From Aminipila sp032051575 (GTDB lineage Bacteria; Bacillota; Clostridia; Peptostreptococcales; Anaerovoracaceae), in assembly GCF_032051575.1 (NCBI RefSeq), contig NZ_DAMBYD010000006.1:1-64000 (forward strand): a DNA stretch of 64,000 bases, written 5' to 3'. The stretch's first letter is position 1. The number at the start of each line of letters is the position of its first letter. Under the pieces are notes generated by a model. It was not told the DNA's origin. It ran no database searches and was given only the letters and a program-made list of their open reading frames with translations. A program made the position numbers and the translations under genes. Positions 16,928-25,822 of the stretch are shown here, in pieces.

Positions 16928-18253
16928 TTACTCTAATCTTGGAGAAAGATTTTTCCCCCTCAATATTCCCGAATTGTCATCCCATAACTTCTTCCATTCC
17001 GTATAGCCAACCTTCTGACTTTCAATGTAATCCCAACTGTTAACAGATGTATCATATTTTTCATGTTTTTCTCCAGCTTTTTCAGTATCCTCTGTAACAC
17101 CATTTGGACTATGCATTTCAACAGTATAATAAAACGTATAAACATCATATGGAACAGAAATGGTAACCGGCTGACCATTATTTTTGGTTACCGTTCTAGT
17201 TTTTGTCACTGGGCGTTCTTTCGTAACATTTTCATATATATCTTCTTTTTGATCATCCACAATTCTACTGCCTACGTATACTTTTTCTGTATAGGTTTCC
17301 GTATCTTGGTATGTTTCTGTTTCAGTCCATTCTTTATACTTAGGATTATTCTCTGTTACATAATCTGTACTTTTTGAAGAATATTGATTTTTTACAATCG
17401 TATAATATTGACTATGAAGTTCACTCCAATAATTATCAAAATTCGCAATTGAAGAATTAACGTTGTCTAATAATGTGTTCTGCGACAGATATTTTTCTTT
17501 CATCTGCCTAAGTTCAGTCAGACTAAGGGAACCATGTGAATCACTTGTGTACTCTTTCACATGTTCCAATCCATTTATAAAGCGTTTCTTTTGTTCGTTA
17601 ATCTGTGTAAAATACATATTGGCATTGTTCTTTACCCTAGCATTTTTACCTTTTGATTGTATGATATTGAGATTGTCAAATCTTAATTTCAGCCGATCAT
17701 CCAAAGATTCTTTAAATTTGCTGAACTTGGGATACTTTGAAATTAAATACTTATCCAGTTCAATGACTTCTGTGGTCTTCTCATTAAAGCTTGCTACCGA
17801 CTTCTCCATTGCCGCAATTTTATCGGAAAAGATAACATTTTTTTCATCTTCATCATGCTGAAATTGATAGATTACTTTTTTAATATCTTTATGGTCAAAA
17901 TCTTTTTTAATATCTGCCAGTTCTGATATTAAACTTTCATAATCATCTTTTTCTTCACCAATCTGGTCATCATAAAGTTCATACTCCTTATACATCTTAG
18001 GGTTATTCTCTAAACGATTGGAAACCTGATTAATAGTAGAATTTATCTGCTCTAAACGCGCCTCAGATTCTGTTATGTAATTTTCTGCAACATTGGCCTG
18101 ATTTGTCGAAACAATAGACTGGATAAACGAAATAAAAAAGAAAACAAGTAAAATAATAATTATTGCTTTAATAACTTTTTTCTTTCTTTTTTTAAGTAAC
18201 CAGCCTAGTCTTTCCCACAAAGTTAAGCGTTTCAATAATTGAATATCAGTCAT
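16928..18253 (-). CDS. Unrecognised membrane-anchored coiled-coil protein of the PspA operon
   Basis: 441 residues. A short basic cytosolic head (LLKKRKKK) precedes one membrane helix at about 26-47. The exported part has long coiled coil (about 55-290), then a beta-rich, Thr/Glu-rich tail with alternating TETETYQDTETYTEKVYVG and TKERPVTKTRTVTK strands, ending near WKKLWDDNSGILRGKNLSPRLE. Topology suggests a protein spanning from the inner face, where PspA binds, to the wall side. No family recognised. It starts 71 bp after pspA, across a GC-rich hairpin. Confidence 0.7.
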   Translation of the reverse strand: MTDIQLLKRLTLWERLGWLLKKRKKKVIKAIIIILLVFFFISFIQSIVSTNQANVAENYITESEARLEQINSTINQVSNRLENNPKMYKEYELYDDQIGEEKDDYESLISELADIKKDFDHKDIKKVIYQFQHDEDEKNVIFSDKIAAMEKSVASFNEKTTEVIELDKYLISKYPKFSKFKESLDDRLKLRFDNLNIIQSKGKNARVKNNANMYFTQINEQKKRFINGLEHVKEYTSDSHGSLSLTELRQMKEKYLSQNTLLDNVNSSIANFDNYWSELHSQYYTIVKNQYSSKSTDYVTENNPKYKEWTETETYQDTETYTEKVYVGSRIVDDQKEDIYENVTKERPVTKTRTVTKNNGQPVTISVPYDVYTFYYTVEMHSPNGVTEDTEKAGEKHEKYDTSVNSWDYIESQKVGYTEWKKLWDDNSGILRGKNLSPRLE

Positions 18254-18287
18254 TTTTCGCCTCTTATTTCTATATTATTTAAATATA

Positions 18288-18309
18288 CCCCGACCTTAAC
18301 GGGCCGGGG
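18288..18309. other. GC-rich intercistronic hairpin after pspA
   Basis: On the minus strand CCCCGGCC and GGTCGGGG form an 8-bp stem with a 6-nt loop in otherwise AT-rich DNA. There is no strong T-run, so it may be a partial attenuator or an mRNA-processing or stabilising element lowering expression of the two downstream genes relative to pspA. Confidence 0.5.
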
Positions 18310-18324
18310 ATATGTAATGGTGAT

Positions 18325-18993
18325 TTATTTACCCATCTTTGCTTTTAATTGCGCCAACTTATCATCCATGGAAGAGTTGTCACTATCTTCTTTAAGTGTT
18401 TCAAATTGTGCTTCCAAAGACTGTCCATTAAGCTCTGTCATGGCGTCAGCTTCTGCAGCCATTCGGTTTACTTTTTCTTCCATTCTAGAGAAGCCTTCCG
18501 AAGAATCATTTCCGGAAATCTTTGCAGAGAATTCAGCAAGTTTCTTTTTTGTTTGTGCATTAGCCACCTTGGTAACAAGAACCTCTTTCCTGCTTTTAGC
18601 TTCATTAATCTTAGATTCAAGCTTTGAAAGAAGCAGCTTAAGGTTATCAACTTCTGCTGATTGGTTGTCAAGCTCAGGTTTAAGACTATCACGAGTTTGC
18701 TCATAACTTGACTGCTCTTCAAGTGCTTTCTTAGCTAAATCATCATTTCCCTTTTCAACAGCAAGCATAGCGTTCTTTTCCCAAACATCAACTTGCTTTT
18801 GCGCTTCATTATACTTATTCTGGGTCATATTACGTGCAGCAATAGTTTTTGCAACCATAGCCTGTGTTTCTTTGTATTCCTGTTCCATATCCATGATATA
18901 CTTCTCAAGCATCACCTCAGGATCTTCAACCTTATCAATCAATGCATTAATATTTGCATCCAATAGGTCGGCAACTCTTTTTATAAAACTCAT
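18325..18993 (-). CDS. pspA: PspA/IM30 family membrane-stress protein
   Basis: 222 residues, standard length. Starts MSFIKRVADLLDANINALIDKVEDPEVMLEKYI, the hallmark PspA/IM30/Vipp1 N-terminus, with an amphipathic first helix for lipid binding. The rest is one long coiled-coil hairpin (EQEYKETQAMVAKTIAARN onward). PspA/Vipp1 assemble ESCRT-III-like scaffolds that repair or protect the cytoplasmic membrane. The usual PspBC or LiaIH partners are absent. Two unrecognised coiled-coil genes follow instead. It has its own good promoter. Confidence 0.92.
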   Translation of the reverse strand: MSFIKRVADLLDANINALIDKVEDPEVMLEKYIMDMEQEYKETQAMVAKTIAARNMTQNKYNEAQKQVDVWEKNAMLAVEKGNDDLAKKALEEQSSYEQTRDSLKPELDNQSAEVDNLKLLLSKLESKINEAKSRKEVLVTKVANAQTKKKLAEFSAKISGNDSSEGFSRMEEKVNRMAAEADAMTELNGQSLEAQFETLKEDSDNSSMDDKLAQLKAKMGK

Positions 18994-19032
18994 ATATTTT
19001 CTCCTTATATATTTAAATTTTACATTTTTCTA

Positions 19033-19061
19033 ATTATAGCATAATTTACCATTTATGACAA
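19033..19061 (-). promoter_or_regulatory. Sigma-A promoter of pspA
   Basis: Minus-strand TTGTCA (19056-19061), 17 bp, TATAAT (19033-19038), about 40 bp before the ATG. Confidence 0.65.
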
Positions 19062-19069
19062 CTCAAATC

Positions 19070-19124
19070 AAAAGACCTCCTTCTGCAGAAAATATGAATT
19101 TTCTATCGCCTAAGGAGGTCTTTT
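19070..19124. terminator. Intrinsic terminator of the ABC exporter operon
   Basis: AAAAGACCTCCTT and AAGGAGGTCTTTT pair as a 13-bp outer stem; an inner GAAAAT/ATTTTC hairpin fills the loop. A stem of the same type occurs at 28580-28640. Confidence 0.75.
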
Positions 19125-19130
19125 AATTAT

Positions 19131-20978
19131 TTATGCTGCAGGCTCAAATTGACTGTTATAAAGCTCTGCATAGAATCCACCCCGAGCAAGCAACCCTTTG
19201 TGATTACCGCTTTCAATGATATCGCCATCTTTCATCACCAGAATCAAGTCAGCATTCTTAATAGTGGAAAGCCTGTGGGCAATGACAAAGGAAGTTCTGC
19301 CGACTGTCAGCTGATCCATTGCAGATTGAACAATACGCTCTGTACGGGTATCAACTGAACTGGTTGCTTCATCTAAAATTAGCAGCGGTGCATTCTGTAT
19401 CATTGCCCGGGCAATGGTAATAAGCTGTTTTTGTCCTTCTGACAAACTGGCCTTATCATTTAATACAGTATCGTATCCCTCTGGCAAGGTTTTGATGAAA
19501 TGATGCAAACCAACAGTTTTGCAGGCTTTGACTACCTGTTCTTCTGTGATGCCCTGCTTACTGTAAATAATATTCTCCTTTATAGTGCCTTCAAACAGCC
19601 AAGAATCTTGTAAAACCATACAGAATTGTTGGTGGACATTCTCCCGTGGTACCTGGCTGATTGGCATTCCATCCAGCAGTATTTCACCGCCATCTAATTC
19701 GTAAAACCGCATTAACAGATTCATAATGGTGGTTTTCCCTGCACCAGTTGGGCCAACAATAGCAACCTTCTGTCCTGGTTTTATTTTTGCTGAGAAATCT
19801 TCAATTATAGTTTTTTCCGGTACATATCCAAATTTGACATGTTTAAATTCCACCTCACCTTTAATATTCTGTAACGCTTTCATCTTCTGGCTCTCATTGT
19901 CCATTTCAACTTCTTCTAAAAACTCAAATACCCGTTCTCCCGCAGCGGCTGTCCGCTGCAGATTGTTTGCGGCTTGAGCCATTTGAGAAAGAGGCTGGGT
20001 AAACAGACGGATGTACATCATAAATGCCACAATCACACCAAATGAGATGGTGCCTTTCATGGCCAGTACCGCACCGACTACACAGACAGCCACATATCCG
20101 AAGTTTCCGATAAATTGCATCATAGGCATCATCAGTCCGGATAGAAATTGTGATTTCCAGGCACTGTCATATAGACCTTCATTAATTTCTTCAAAGCTCT
20201 TCTTTGCATCCTTGCTTCCGTTATATGCCTTAACAATATTGTGTCCGGAATAAATTTCCTCAATGTATCCGTTAACATTTCCAAGTCCCTTTTGCTGTGC
20301 AGAAAAATATTTCTGGGATTTCTTCATAATGACTATCATAAGAGTAAAACCAATTACACTTGCAAAAACTGCAGTCAGGGCCAGAATCCAATTGGTATAA
20401 AACATCATGATAAAAGACCCTATAAACATGGTGACAGAGGTAACCAGTGTTCCTATACTTTGATTCATAGTCTGTCCAATTGCGTCCACATCGTTAGTGA
20501 CGCGGCTCAACACATCCCCGTAACTTGTTTTATCAAAATATCCTAGAGGCAGACGGTTTATTTTCTGTGATATATCGGTACGCATGGTTTTGGAAATTTT
20601 TTGCGTAACTGTAGCCATAATAAAGCTCTGGGTAAAATTCAGCAAGGTAGCACTGGCATAGAAAAATACCAGCAGTATTGCTATATGAACTACCACATCC
20701 ATATTGATTACCCCTGTAATCATCTGGCCGTTTATCAATGCAGGCAGTCCTTTCGTAATTTCATTGGTCATATCTTTCAGTTTATCTGGACCAATGATTT
20801 GCAGCACTGTACCTGCAGCTGCTGTCAATAAAGCAAATATCATGATTGGAAGATATCCTTTGCAATACTTAATCAATTTCCCCCATGTTCCCTTGAAATC
20901 CTGGGACTTTTCCACAGTGGTTCCCATTCCCTGCGGGCCTCCCATGGGCCCTTGTCTTCTTTGTATATTCTCACTCAT
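19131..20978 (-). CDS. ABC exporter subunit B, fused membrane and ATPase domains
   Basis: 615 residues. About 40 cytosolic residues (Gly/Met/Pro-rich), then six membrane helices (about 45-340) of the type I exporter fold. The ATPase has Walker A GPTGAGKTT, Q-loop, signature LSEGQ, Walker B LLILDEATSSVD and switch His in VIAHRLST. The signature reads LSEGQ rather than LSGGQ. It pairs with the preceding 586-residue half transporter, whose stop overlaps this ATG by 4 bp. The pair resembles heterodimeric multidrug exporters of the BmrCD/LmrCD type. Substrate unknown. Likely repressed by the MarR protein at the operon start. Confidence 0.9.
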   Translation of the reverse strand: MSENIQRRQGPMGGPQGMGTTVEKSQDFKGTWGKLIKYCKGYLPIMIFALLTAAAGTVLQIIGPDKLKDMTNEITKGLPALINGQMITGVINMDVVVHIAILLVFFYASATLLNFTQSFIMATVTQKISKTMRTDISQKINRLPLGYFDKTSYGDVLSRVTNDVDAIGQTMNQSIGTLVTSVTMFIGSFIMMFYTNWILALTAVFASVIGFTLMIVIMKKSQKYFSAQQKGLGNVNGYIEEIYSGHNIVKAYNGSKDAKKSFEEINEGLYDSAWKSQFLSGLMMPMMQFIGNFGYVAVCVVGAVLAMKGTISFGVIVAFMMYIRLFTQPLSQMAQAANNLQRTAAAGERVFEFLEEVEMDNESQKMKALQNIKGEVEFKHVKFGYVPEKTIIEDFSAKIKPGQKVAIVGPTGAGKTTIMNLLMRFYELDGGEILLDGMPISQVPRENVHQQFCMVLQDSWLFEGTIKENIIYSKQGITEEQVVKACKTVGLHHFIKTLPEGYDTVLNDKASLSEGQKQLITIARAMIQNAPLLILDEATSSVDTRTERIVQSAMDQLTVGRTSFVIAHRLSTIKNADLILVMKDGDIIESGNHKGLLARGGFYAELYNSQFEPAA

Positions 20979-22735
20979 GATACAAGTTCCTCCTCACTAA
21001 GCTGTGACATCGCTATTTCTTTATACACCTGACATGTTGCTAGCAGCTCCTTGTGGGTACCCTTACCCACCATTCTTCCTTCATCCAAAACAATGATTTG
21101 ATCTGCATCCATAATGGTACCGATTCGCTGCGCCACAATCAGACTGGTTATTCCAGCTGTTTCTTTCTTAAGGGCACTTCGCAGCACACGGTCTGTTTTG
21201 TAATCCAATGCAGAAAAGCTGTCATCAAAAATATAGATTTCCGGATTTCGACAGACTGCACGGGCAATAGCCAGCCTTTGTTTCTGTCCGCCGGATACAT
21301 TAGTGCCTCCCTGTGAAATATCTGACTGATACCCGCTGTCCATTGCTTCCACAAAATCTGTTCCCTGAGCGATAGACACCGCTTTTTTTATTTGTTCTGC
21401 ACTGGCACTCTCTTTACCATTTTCACCATAAGCAACATTGGAACTTACACTACCACGAAATAAAACTGCCTTCTGAGGGACATAACCGATTTTACTATAC
21501 AAGGATTCTCCTTCATAATCTTTTACATTTACCCCGTCAATCAACACCTGACCATCTGTAGCGTCAAAGAAACGTGGAATCAGATTGATTAAGGTACTCT
21601 TGCCGCTGCCTGTGGATCCAATAAAGGCTATGGTTTCTCCCTTCTTCACAGAAAAGCTCACATCTTGCAACACATATTCCGCAGCATCAGGATATTTAAA
21701 ACTGACATTTTTAAATTCCACTTCACCTGCAAGGCCCGGTTTTCCTTCTGTTAGGTTCCCTGCAACAATAGTGGGCTTTGTATCCAGCACTTCATTAATA
21801 CGCTTAGCCGATACGGTAGCCCTTGGCATCAATATGAAAAGCATAACAAGCATCATGAAGGACATGATTACCTGCACTGCATAAGCAGAGAATACCACCA
21901 TATTGGAAAAAATGGACAGTTTATCCATAGCCTGGGCATTCTGAATCAGGTATGCTCCAATCCAATAGATTGCCAGAGACAAGCCACTCATAATCATGCT
22001 CATCATAGGCATCATTACAGCCATACCACGGCTGGTGAAAAGCTGTGTCTTCGTCAATTCTGCATTAGCCTGTTCAAATTTTTCTTCCTGATAAGCTTCT
22101 GCATTGTAGGCACGAACTACTCTCAGACCCGTCAGGTTCTCCCTAGTTACCTGATTTAAATTGTCGGTGAGTGTCTGCATCCTTTTGAATTTTGGCAGGA
22201 CAAAAATCATGATAAAAGCAATTATAACAACCATAATCAGTACCGCGGCTCCTGTGGCCATGGACCATTCCACGCCTTTTCCCGCAATTTTGGTAAGGGC
22301 CCAGACGGACAGAATAGGTGCCTTAATAATCATCTGCAATCCCATGGTAACTAACATTTGAATCTGTGTGATATCATTGGTAGAACGTGTAATCAGGCTG
22401 GATGTGGAAAAACGGTTAATTTCTTCCATGGAGAAAGAATCCACTTTATAAAATAACATACTGCGCAGCCGTTGAGAAAATGAAGCAGCGATACGAGCAG
22501 CGAAAAATCCTACTATAACCGCCGAAACAACACTTCCAAGCGCACAGAGCAGCATATAGAGCCCTTGCTCCCATATGTCACCCATGGCACTGCCGGGGGT
22601 CTGTACCAGCCGGGTTATATCCGACATATAATCTGGCATCTTTAAATCCAGCCAAACCTGTATAACAATAAATACAAGACTGATAGCAGCCTGAGCCCAT
22701 TCTTTTAATTTAAGATATTTGAAAATTTTAAGCAT
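20975..22735 (-). CDS. ABC exporter subunit A, fused membrane and ATPase domains
   Basis: 586 residues. Six membrane helices in 1-310, then ATPase with Walker A GSTGSGKST, signature VSGGQ, Walker B IYIFDDSFSALD and VAQRIGT. Two catalytic positions are changed: the Walker B glutamate is Asp-Ser (DDS) and the switch His is Gln (VAQRIG). Such degenerate catalytic sites are typical of one half of asymmetric heterodimeric exporters. Preceded by GGGAGG and by a partial MarR-type palindrome. Expressed with the MarR gene and the second half transporter. Confidence 0.9.
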   Translation of the reverse strand: MLKIFKYLKLKEWAQAAISLVFIVIQVWLDLKMPDYMSDITRLVQTPGSAMGDIWEQGLYMLLCALGSVVSAVIVGFFAARIAASFSQRLRSMLFYKVDSFSMEEINRFSTSSLITRSTNDITQIQMLVTMGLQMIIKAPILSVWALTKIAGKGVEWSMATGAAVLIMVVIIAFIMIFVLPKFKRMQTLTDNLNQVTRENLTGLRVVRAYNAEAYQEEKFEQANAELTKTQLFTSRGMAVMMPMMSMIMSGLSLAIYWIGAYLIQNAQAMDKLSIFSNMVVFSAYAVQVIMSFMMLVMLFILMPRATVSAKRINEVLDTKPTIVAGNLTEGKPGLAGEVEFKNVSFKYPDAAEYVLQDVSFSVKKGETIAFIGSTGSGKSTLINLIPRFFDATDGQVLIDGVNVKDYEGESLYSKIGYVPQKAVLFRGSVSSNVAYGENGKESASAEQIKKAVSIAQGTDFVEAMDSGYQSDISQGGTNVSGGQKQRLAIARAVCRNPEIYIFDDSFSALDYKTDRVLRSALKKETAGITSLIVAQRIGTIMDADQIIVLDEGRMVGKGTHKELLATCQVYKEIAMSQLSEEELVS

Positions 22736-22776
22736 ATAAACCTCCCAGTAAAATTAGCATTATTTAACATCGTTTG

Positions 22777-22795
22777 TTACTAACAGTATTAGTAA
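22777..22795. promoter_or_regulatory. MarR-type palindrome before the ABC genes
   Basis: TTACTAA-N5-TTAGTAA. Its core CTAACAGTATTAG differs by one base from the palindrome in the marR promoter (CTAACAGTGTTAG), so the same regulator may bind both. Confidence 0.5.
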
Positions 22796-22848
22796 TTCAA
22801 GCATTTTTTTGCGGCCATTGTTATGACCGCTATTTTAAAACTATCTTT

Positions 22849-23286
22849 TTATTTCTCATTTTCCAAGATTTCAGGGACTCTTTTAGCAAGTTTTGCCATA
22901 ATGCGTACAAGTTCTTTAGCATCATTGTCCCCCAGGGATTCCAGCATACGGGTAGTAGTAGTAACTGCTGTTTGTCTGTGCCTTTCCGCCAGTTCTTTCC
23001 CAGACGGAGTCAAATCAACTAAAATTCTTCTGCGATCATCCACGTCGATTTGACGGGTAATGAGCCCTTTTTTGTCTAGGCTATTTAGTGTTGCAGCAAT
23101 ACGGGCAGAGCTGATACTCATCTCCGTACTAATCTCACTTGGCAAAACACATCTTCCTTTTCGAGCAATATATATAATCACAAAGGTTTCACCACGCATA
23201 ATTCCATCAATTCTTTTTTGATGGTGGCATTTTTGAAACTGATGCATGTATTGAAGAAACTCTTCAACAAGCTCAGCATAATCCAT
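22849..23286 (-). CDS. MarR-family transcriptional regulator
   Basis: About 145 residues from ATG 23286, chosen because GGAAGGAAG lies just before it; an upstream GTG at 23304 would make that site coding. Winged helix visible: LPSEISTEMSISSARIAATLNSLDKKGLITRQIDVDDRRRILVDLTPSGKEL, including the DxRRR wing. The protein probably represses its own operon, which includes the ABC exporter, through palindromes in the promoter, and is released by a substrate or drug. Confidence 0.88.
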   Translation of the reverse strand: MDYAELVEEFLQYMHQFQKCHHQKRIDGIMRGETFVIIYIARKGRCVLPSEISTEMSISSARIAATLNSLDKKGLITRQIDVDDRRRILVDLTPSGKELAERHRQTAVTTTTRMLESLGDNDAKELVRIMAKLAKRVPEILENEK

Positions 23287-23311
23287 AATTTCACTTCCTT
23301 CCACACAAAGT

Positions 23312-23357
23312 AACCTAACACTATTATTATGCTAACAGTGTTAGGTTATTTTGTCAA
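23312..23357 (-). promoter_or_regulatory. marR-ABC operon promoter with overlapping operators
   Basis: TTGACA (23352-23357), 17 bp, TAGCAT (23329-23334) on the minus strand. A perfect 11-bp inverted repeat AACCTAACACT/AGTGTTAGGTT (23312-23322 and 23337-23347) brackets the -10, and an inner palindrome CTAACA-G-TGTTAG (23332-23344) lies in the spacer. Confidence 0.75.
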
Positions 23358-23375
23358 GAAGTAAATTATATATTT

Positions 23376-25817
23376 TTATTTAAGCCTCTGGTCATTTTGA
23401 AAAAAATCCTTCCAAGGGTCATTTTCGTTTATTCTAATAAGTGCATCTGCCATATGAATACCGTCTGGTGCCACTATATCAAGCTCATCCCAGGAAATGG
23501 GCATGGACACTCTGGCGCCCCTCCTTGCCCTTATGGAATAAGGGGCTATACTTGTGGCACCTCTGCCATTTCGAATCCAGTCAATGAAAATTTTGCCTGA
23601 ACGTTTTGCTTTTCTCACATTACTGGTGTAACGGTCCGGCCACTTTTGTTCCATGACTTCGGCAACGCCCTTTGCAAAATCATGAAAAGCATCCCAGGTT
23701 ACCACTGGTTTTAAAGGTACGACTATATGATACCCTTTTCCGCCACTGGTCTTTAGATATGAATTCAGTGAAAGCTCATCAAGAATACTTTTGATATCAC
23801 GCACACCCTGACGTATCCGGCTCAACTCCATTCCTTCATCTGGATCCAAATCAAATACCATCACGTCGGGCTTTTCAAGTTCCTGGACTCGGCTTCCCCA
23901 AGTATGAAATTCCAATGTACCCATTTGTACTTCACTGATGAGCCCTGAAACACCCTCAATGTAGAAATAGTCTTCGGTTTCACCGTCACTGTTAGTAATA
24001 GGAATGGTTATGACCCCTTTGCTTTCTGAACCCGGATGCTTCTTATAAAAGCACGTCTGTGATACTCCCTTTGGACAGCGAACAATACTTAGAACTCGGT
24101 GATTTACATAGGGCAGCATACGATTTGAAACCTTTGCATAATACTGAACCACATCTGCCTTTGTTATCACCGGGTCATCAAATATGACCTTATCTGGGTT
24201 CGAAATTTTTATTCCTTCAATAATAATACCATTTGTATTTACTTCCATAGGTTTTTCCGCCTTTGTCTCCGGTAATTCAACTTGTTGTTCTTCTTCAGTT
24301 TTTTCTCTTTTTATGTCTTTCGGATTTTTATCTGTTCGAAGGCCTTTAAAACTTGCCTGCCTTAACAGATTTTCTTTAGTCCACTCAGCAAACTTTATTT
24401 CTGCTACCAATGAAGGTTCAAGCCATGTAATTTTTTCAGTTGTTCTTGGTTCAGGTGCAATTTTAAAAGCTGAGTCCGTTCGCTTTAAGTTTTCAAACTT
24501 TTTCTCGAATATTTTCATATCATTCCCGCTCATACCTGTGCCTGCACGTCCGGCGTAAACCAATTCCTCACCTTCATAAACCCCAAGTAGAAGGGAGCTT
24601 ATCCCCATTGTTTTCTTATCAGAAAGAGTATATCCTCCGATGACAAACTCTTGTCTTTTATCACATTTCAGTTTAATCCAGTCACCATTTCTTGTTCCGC
24701 TGTAAACAGAATCTGCCTTTTTCCCCACAATTCCTTCCATACCTGTCTCACAAGCTGCAGCAAAGCTTTCCTCTCCCTTACCTCTGATATAACGGCTGTA
24801 GTAGAGTTTTTGGGGTGCATTCTTCATCAAAGTTTCAAGGATTTGCTTTCTGTCAATTAAAGGACATCCCCTAAGATCTTTACCATCCAACGCAAGAATA
24901 TCAAAAACAACGTAGATTAGATTTTTACTAGCTGTATTTTTAGTATAATTTTGTAAAGCCTGAAAATCCGTCTTTCCAGATGAGTCGGTGATTACCATTT
25001 CTCCGTCCAGAATCATAGCCCTTCCAACAGAAAAATCAATAAGTGAATCCGCAACCTCATGAAACTGTCTCACATAATCATTACCATTTCTAGTCATAAG
25101 CCGGGCATTATTACCTTCCACAAATGCCATGATTCGATAACCGTCATATTTCAGTTCATAGAGCCAGTCTTCACCATCAGGAATTTTATTTACCAGCTTG
25201 GCCAGCTGTACATCGGCTTTATTGAAAGGATTTCTTACGACTTTTTCTTCTTCCCCTTTTTCAATTTCTTCCATAGTACGTCCAGTTCGGATACTTGTTG
25301 TAAATTGGGACACACCATCATCCATTTTAGCATGCTCATCCTTTTCCTTTAGCATAAGCCAGTTGTCTGATTTTTCGTCAGATTTTGATTTCCACCGAAC
25401 CAGTGCCCACTTTCCTCTTAAGCGTTTTCCATTTAGCTCAAATTTGAGTTCACCTTTTCGGAGCCCTTCTTCTACATTTCCATAGGGTTCCCAGAAACCT
25501 TCATCCCAAAGCATGACCACACCACCGCCGTATTCCCCCTTGGGAATAGTACCTTCAAAGTTCCTGTATTCCAATGGATGATCCTCCACCTTTACAGCAA
25601 GCCTCTTATCATGAATATTATAAGTAGGGCCTTTGGGCACCGCCCAGCTCAAAAGCACTCCCATCCATTCCAAACGCAAATCATAATGGTCATTCCGGGC
25701 CATATGGTGCTGAACCACAAATTTAAGGTGATCTTCAGAGTCTTGTGTTTTCCCTTCTGGTTCAAAAGTCCTCTCAAAATTTCTTTTTTTATTATATTCG
25801 TACAAATTTTCCACCAT
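23376..25817 (-). CDS. ligD: NHEJ ATP-dependent DNA ligase LigD (PE-LIG-POL)
   Basis: 813 residues with three domains. PE (3'-phosphoesterase) at about 1-165 includes FVVQHHMARNDHYDLRLEW and DHPLEYRNFEGTIPKGEYGGG. LIG at about 195-505 has the adenylated Lys in ELKYDGYRIMAF (near 223), then LDGEMV and an OB region with WIKLK. POL (primase-polymerase) at about 545-805 has the acidic pair in VMVFDLDPDEG and SGGKGYHIVVPL. The order PE-LIG-POL matches the Pseudomonas type rather than mycobacterial POL-PE-LIG. The enzyme trims, fills and seals double-strand breaks with Ku, encoded 5 bp upstream. Confidence 0.93.
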   Translation of the reverse strand: MVENLYEYNKKRNFERTFEPEGKTQDSEDHLKFVVQHHMARNDHYDLRLEWMGVLLSWAVPKGPTYNIHDKRLAVKVEDHPLEYRNFEGTIPKGEYGGGVVMLWDEGFWEPYGNVEEGLRKGELKFELNGKRLRGKWALVRWKSKSDEKSDNWLMLKEKDEHAKMDDGVSQFTTSIRTGRTMEEIEKGEEEKVVRNPFNKADVQLAKLVNKIPDGEDWLYELKYDGYRIMAFVEGNNARLMTRNGNDYVRQFHEVADSLIDFSVGRAMILDGEMVITDSSGKTDFQALQNYTKNTASKNLIYVVFDILALDGKDLRGCPLIDRKQILETLMKNAPQKLYYSRYIRGKGEESFAAACETGMEGIVGKKADSVYSGTRNGDWIKLKCDKRQEFVIGGYTLSDKKTMGISSLLLGVYEGEELVYAGRAGTGMSGNDMKIFEKKFENLKRTDSAFKIAPEPRTTEKITWLEPSLVAEIKFAEWTKENLLRQASFKGLRTDKNPKDIKREKTEEEQQVELPETKAEKPMEVNTNGIIIEGIKISNPDKVIFDDPVITKADVVQYYAKVSNRMLPYVNHRVLSIVRCPKGVSQTCFYKKHPGSESKGVITIPITNSDGETEDYFYIEGVSGLISEVQMGTLEFHTWGSRVQELEKPDVMVFDLDPDEGMELSRIRQGVRDIKSILDELSLNSYLKTSGGKGYHIVVPLKPVVTWDAFHDFAKGVAEVMEQKWPDRYTSNVRKAKRSGKIFIDWIRNGRGATSIAPYSIRARRGARVSMPISWDELDIVAPDGIHMADALIRINENDPWKDFFQNDQRLK

Positions 25818-25822
25818 AAAAA

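Noticed and set aside
17463..17861. 132-codon plus-strand frame within the membrane coiled-coil gene
   Set aside because: No ribosome site; the minus-strand gene has strong coding character and operon context.
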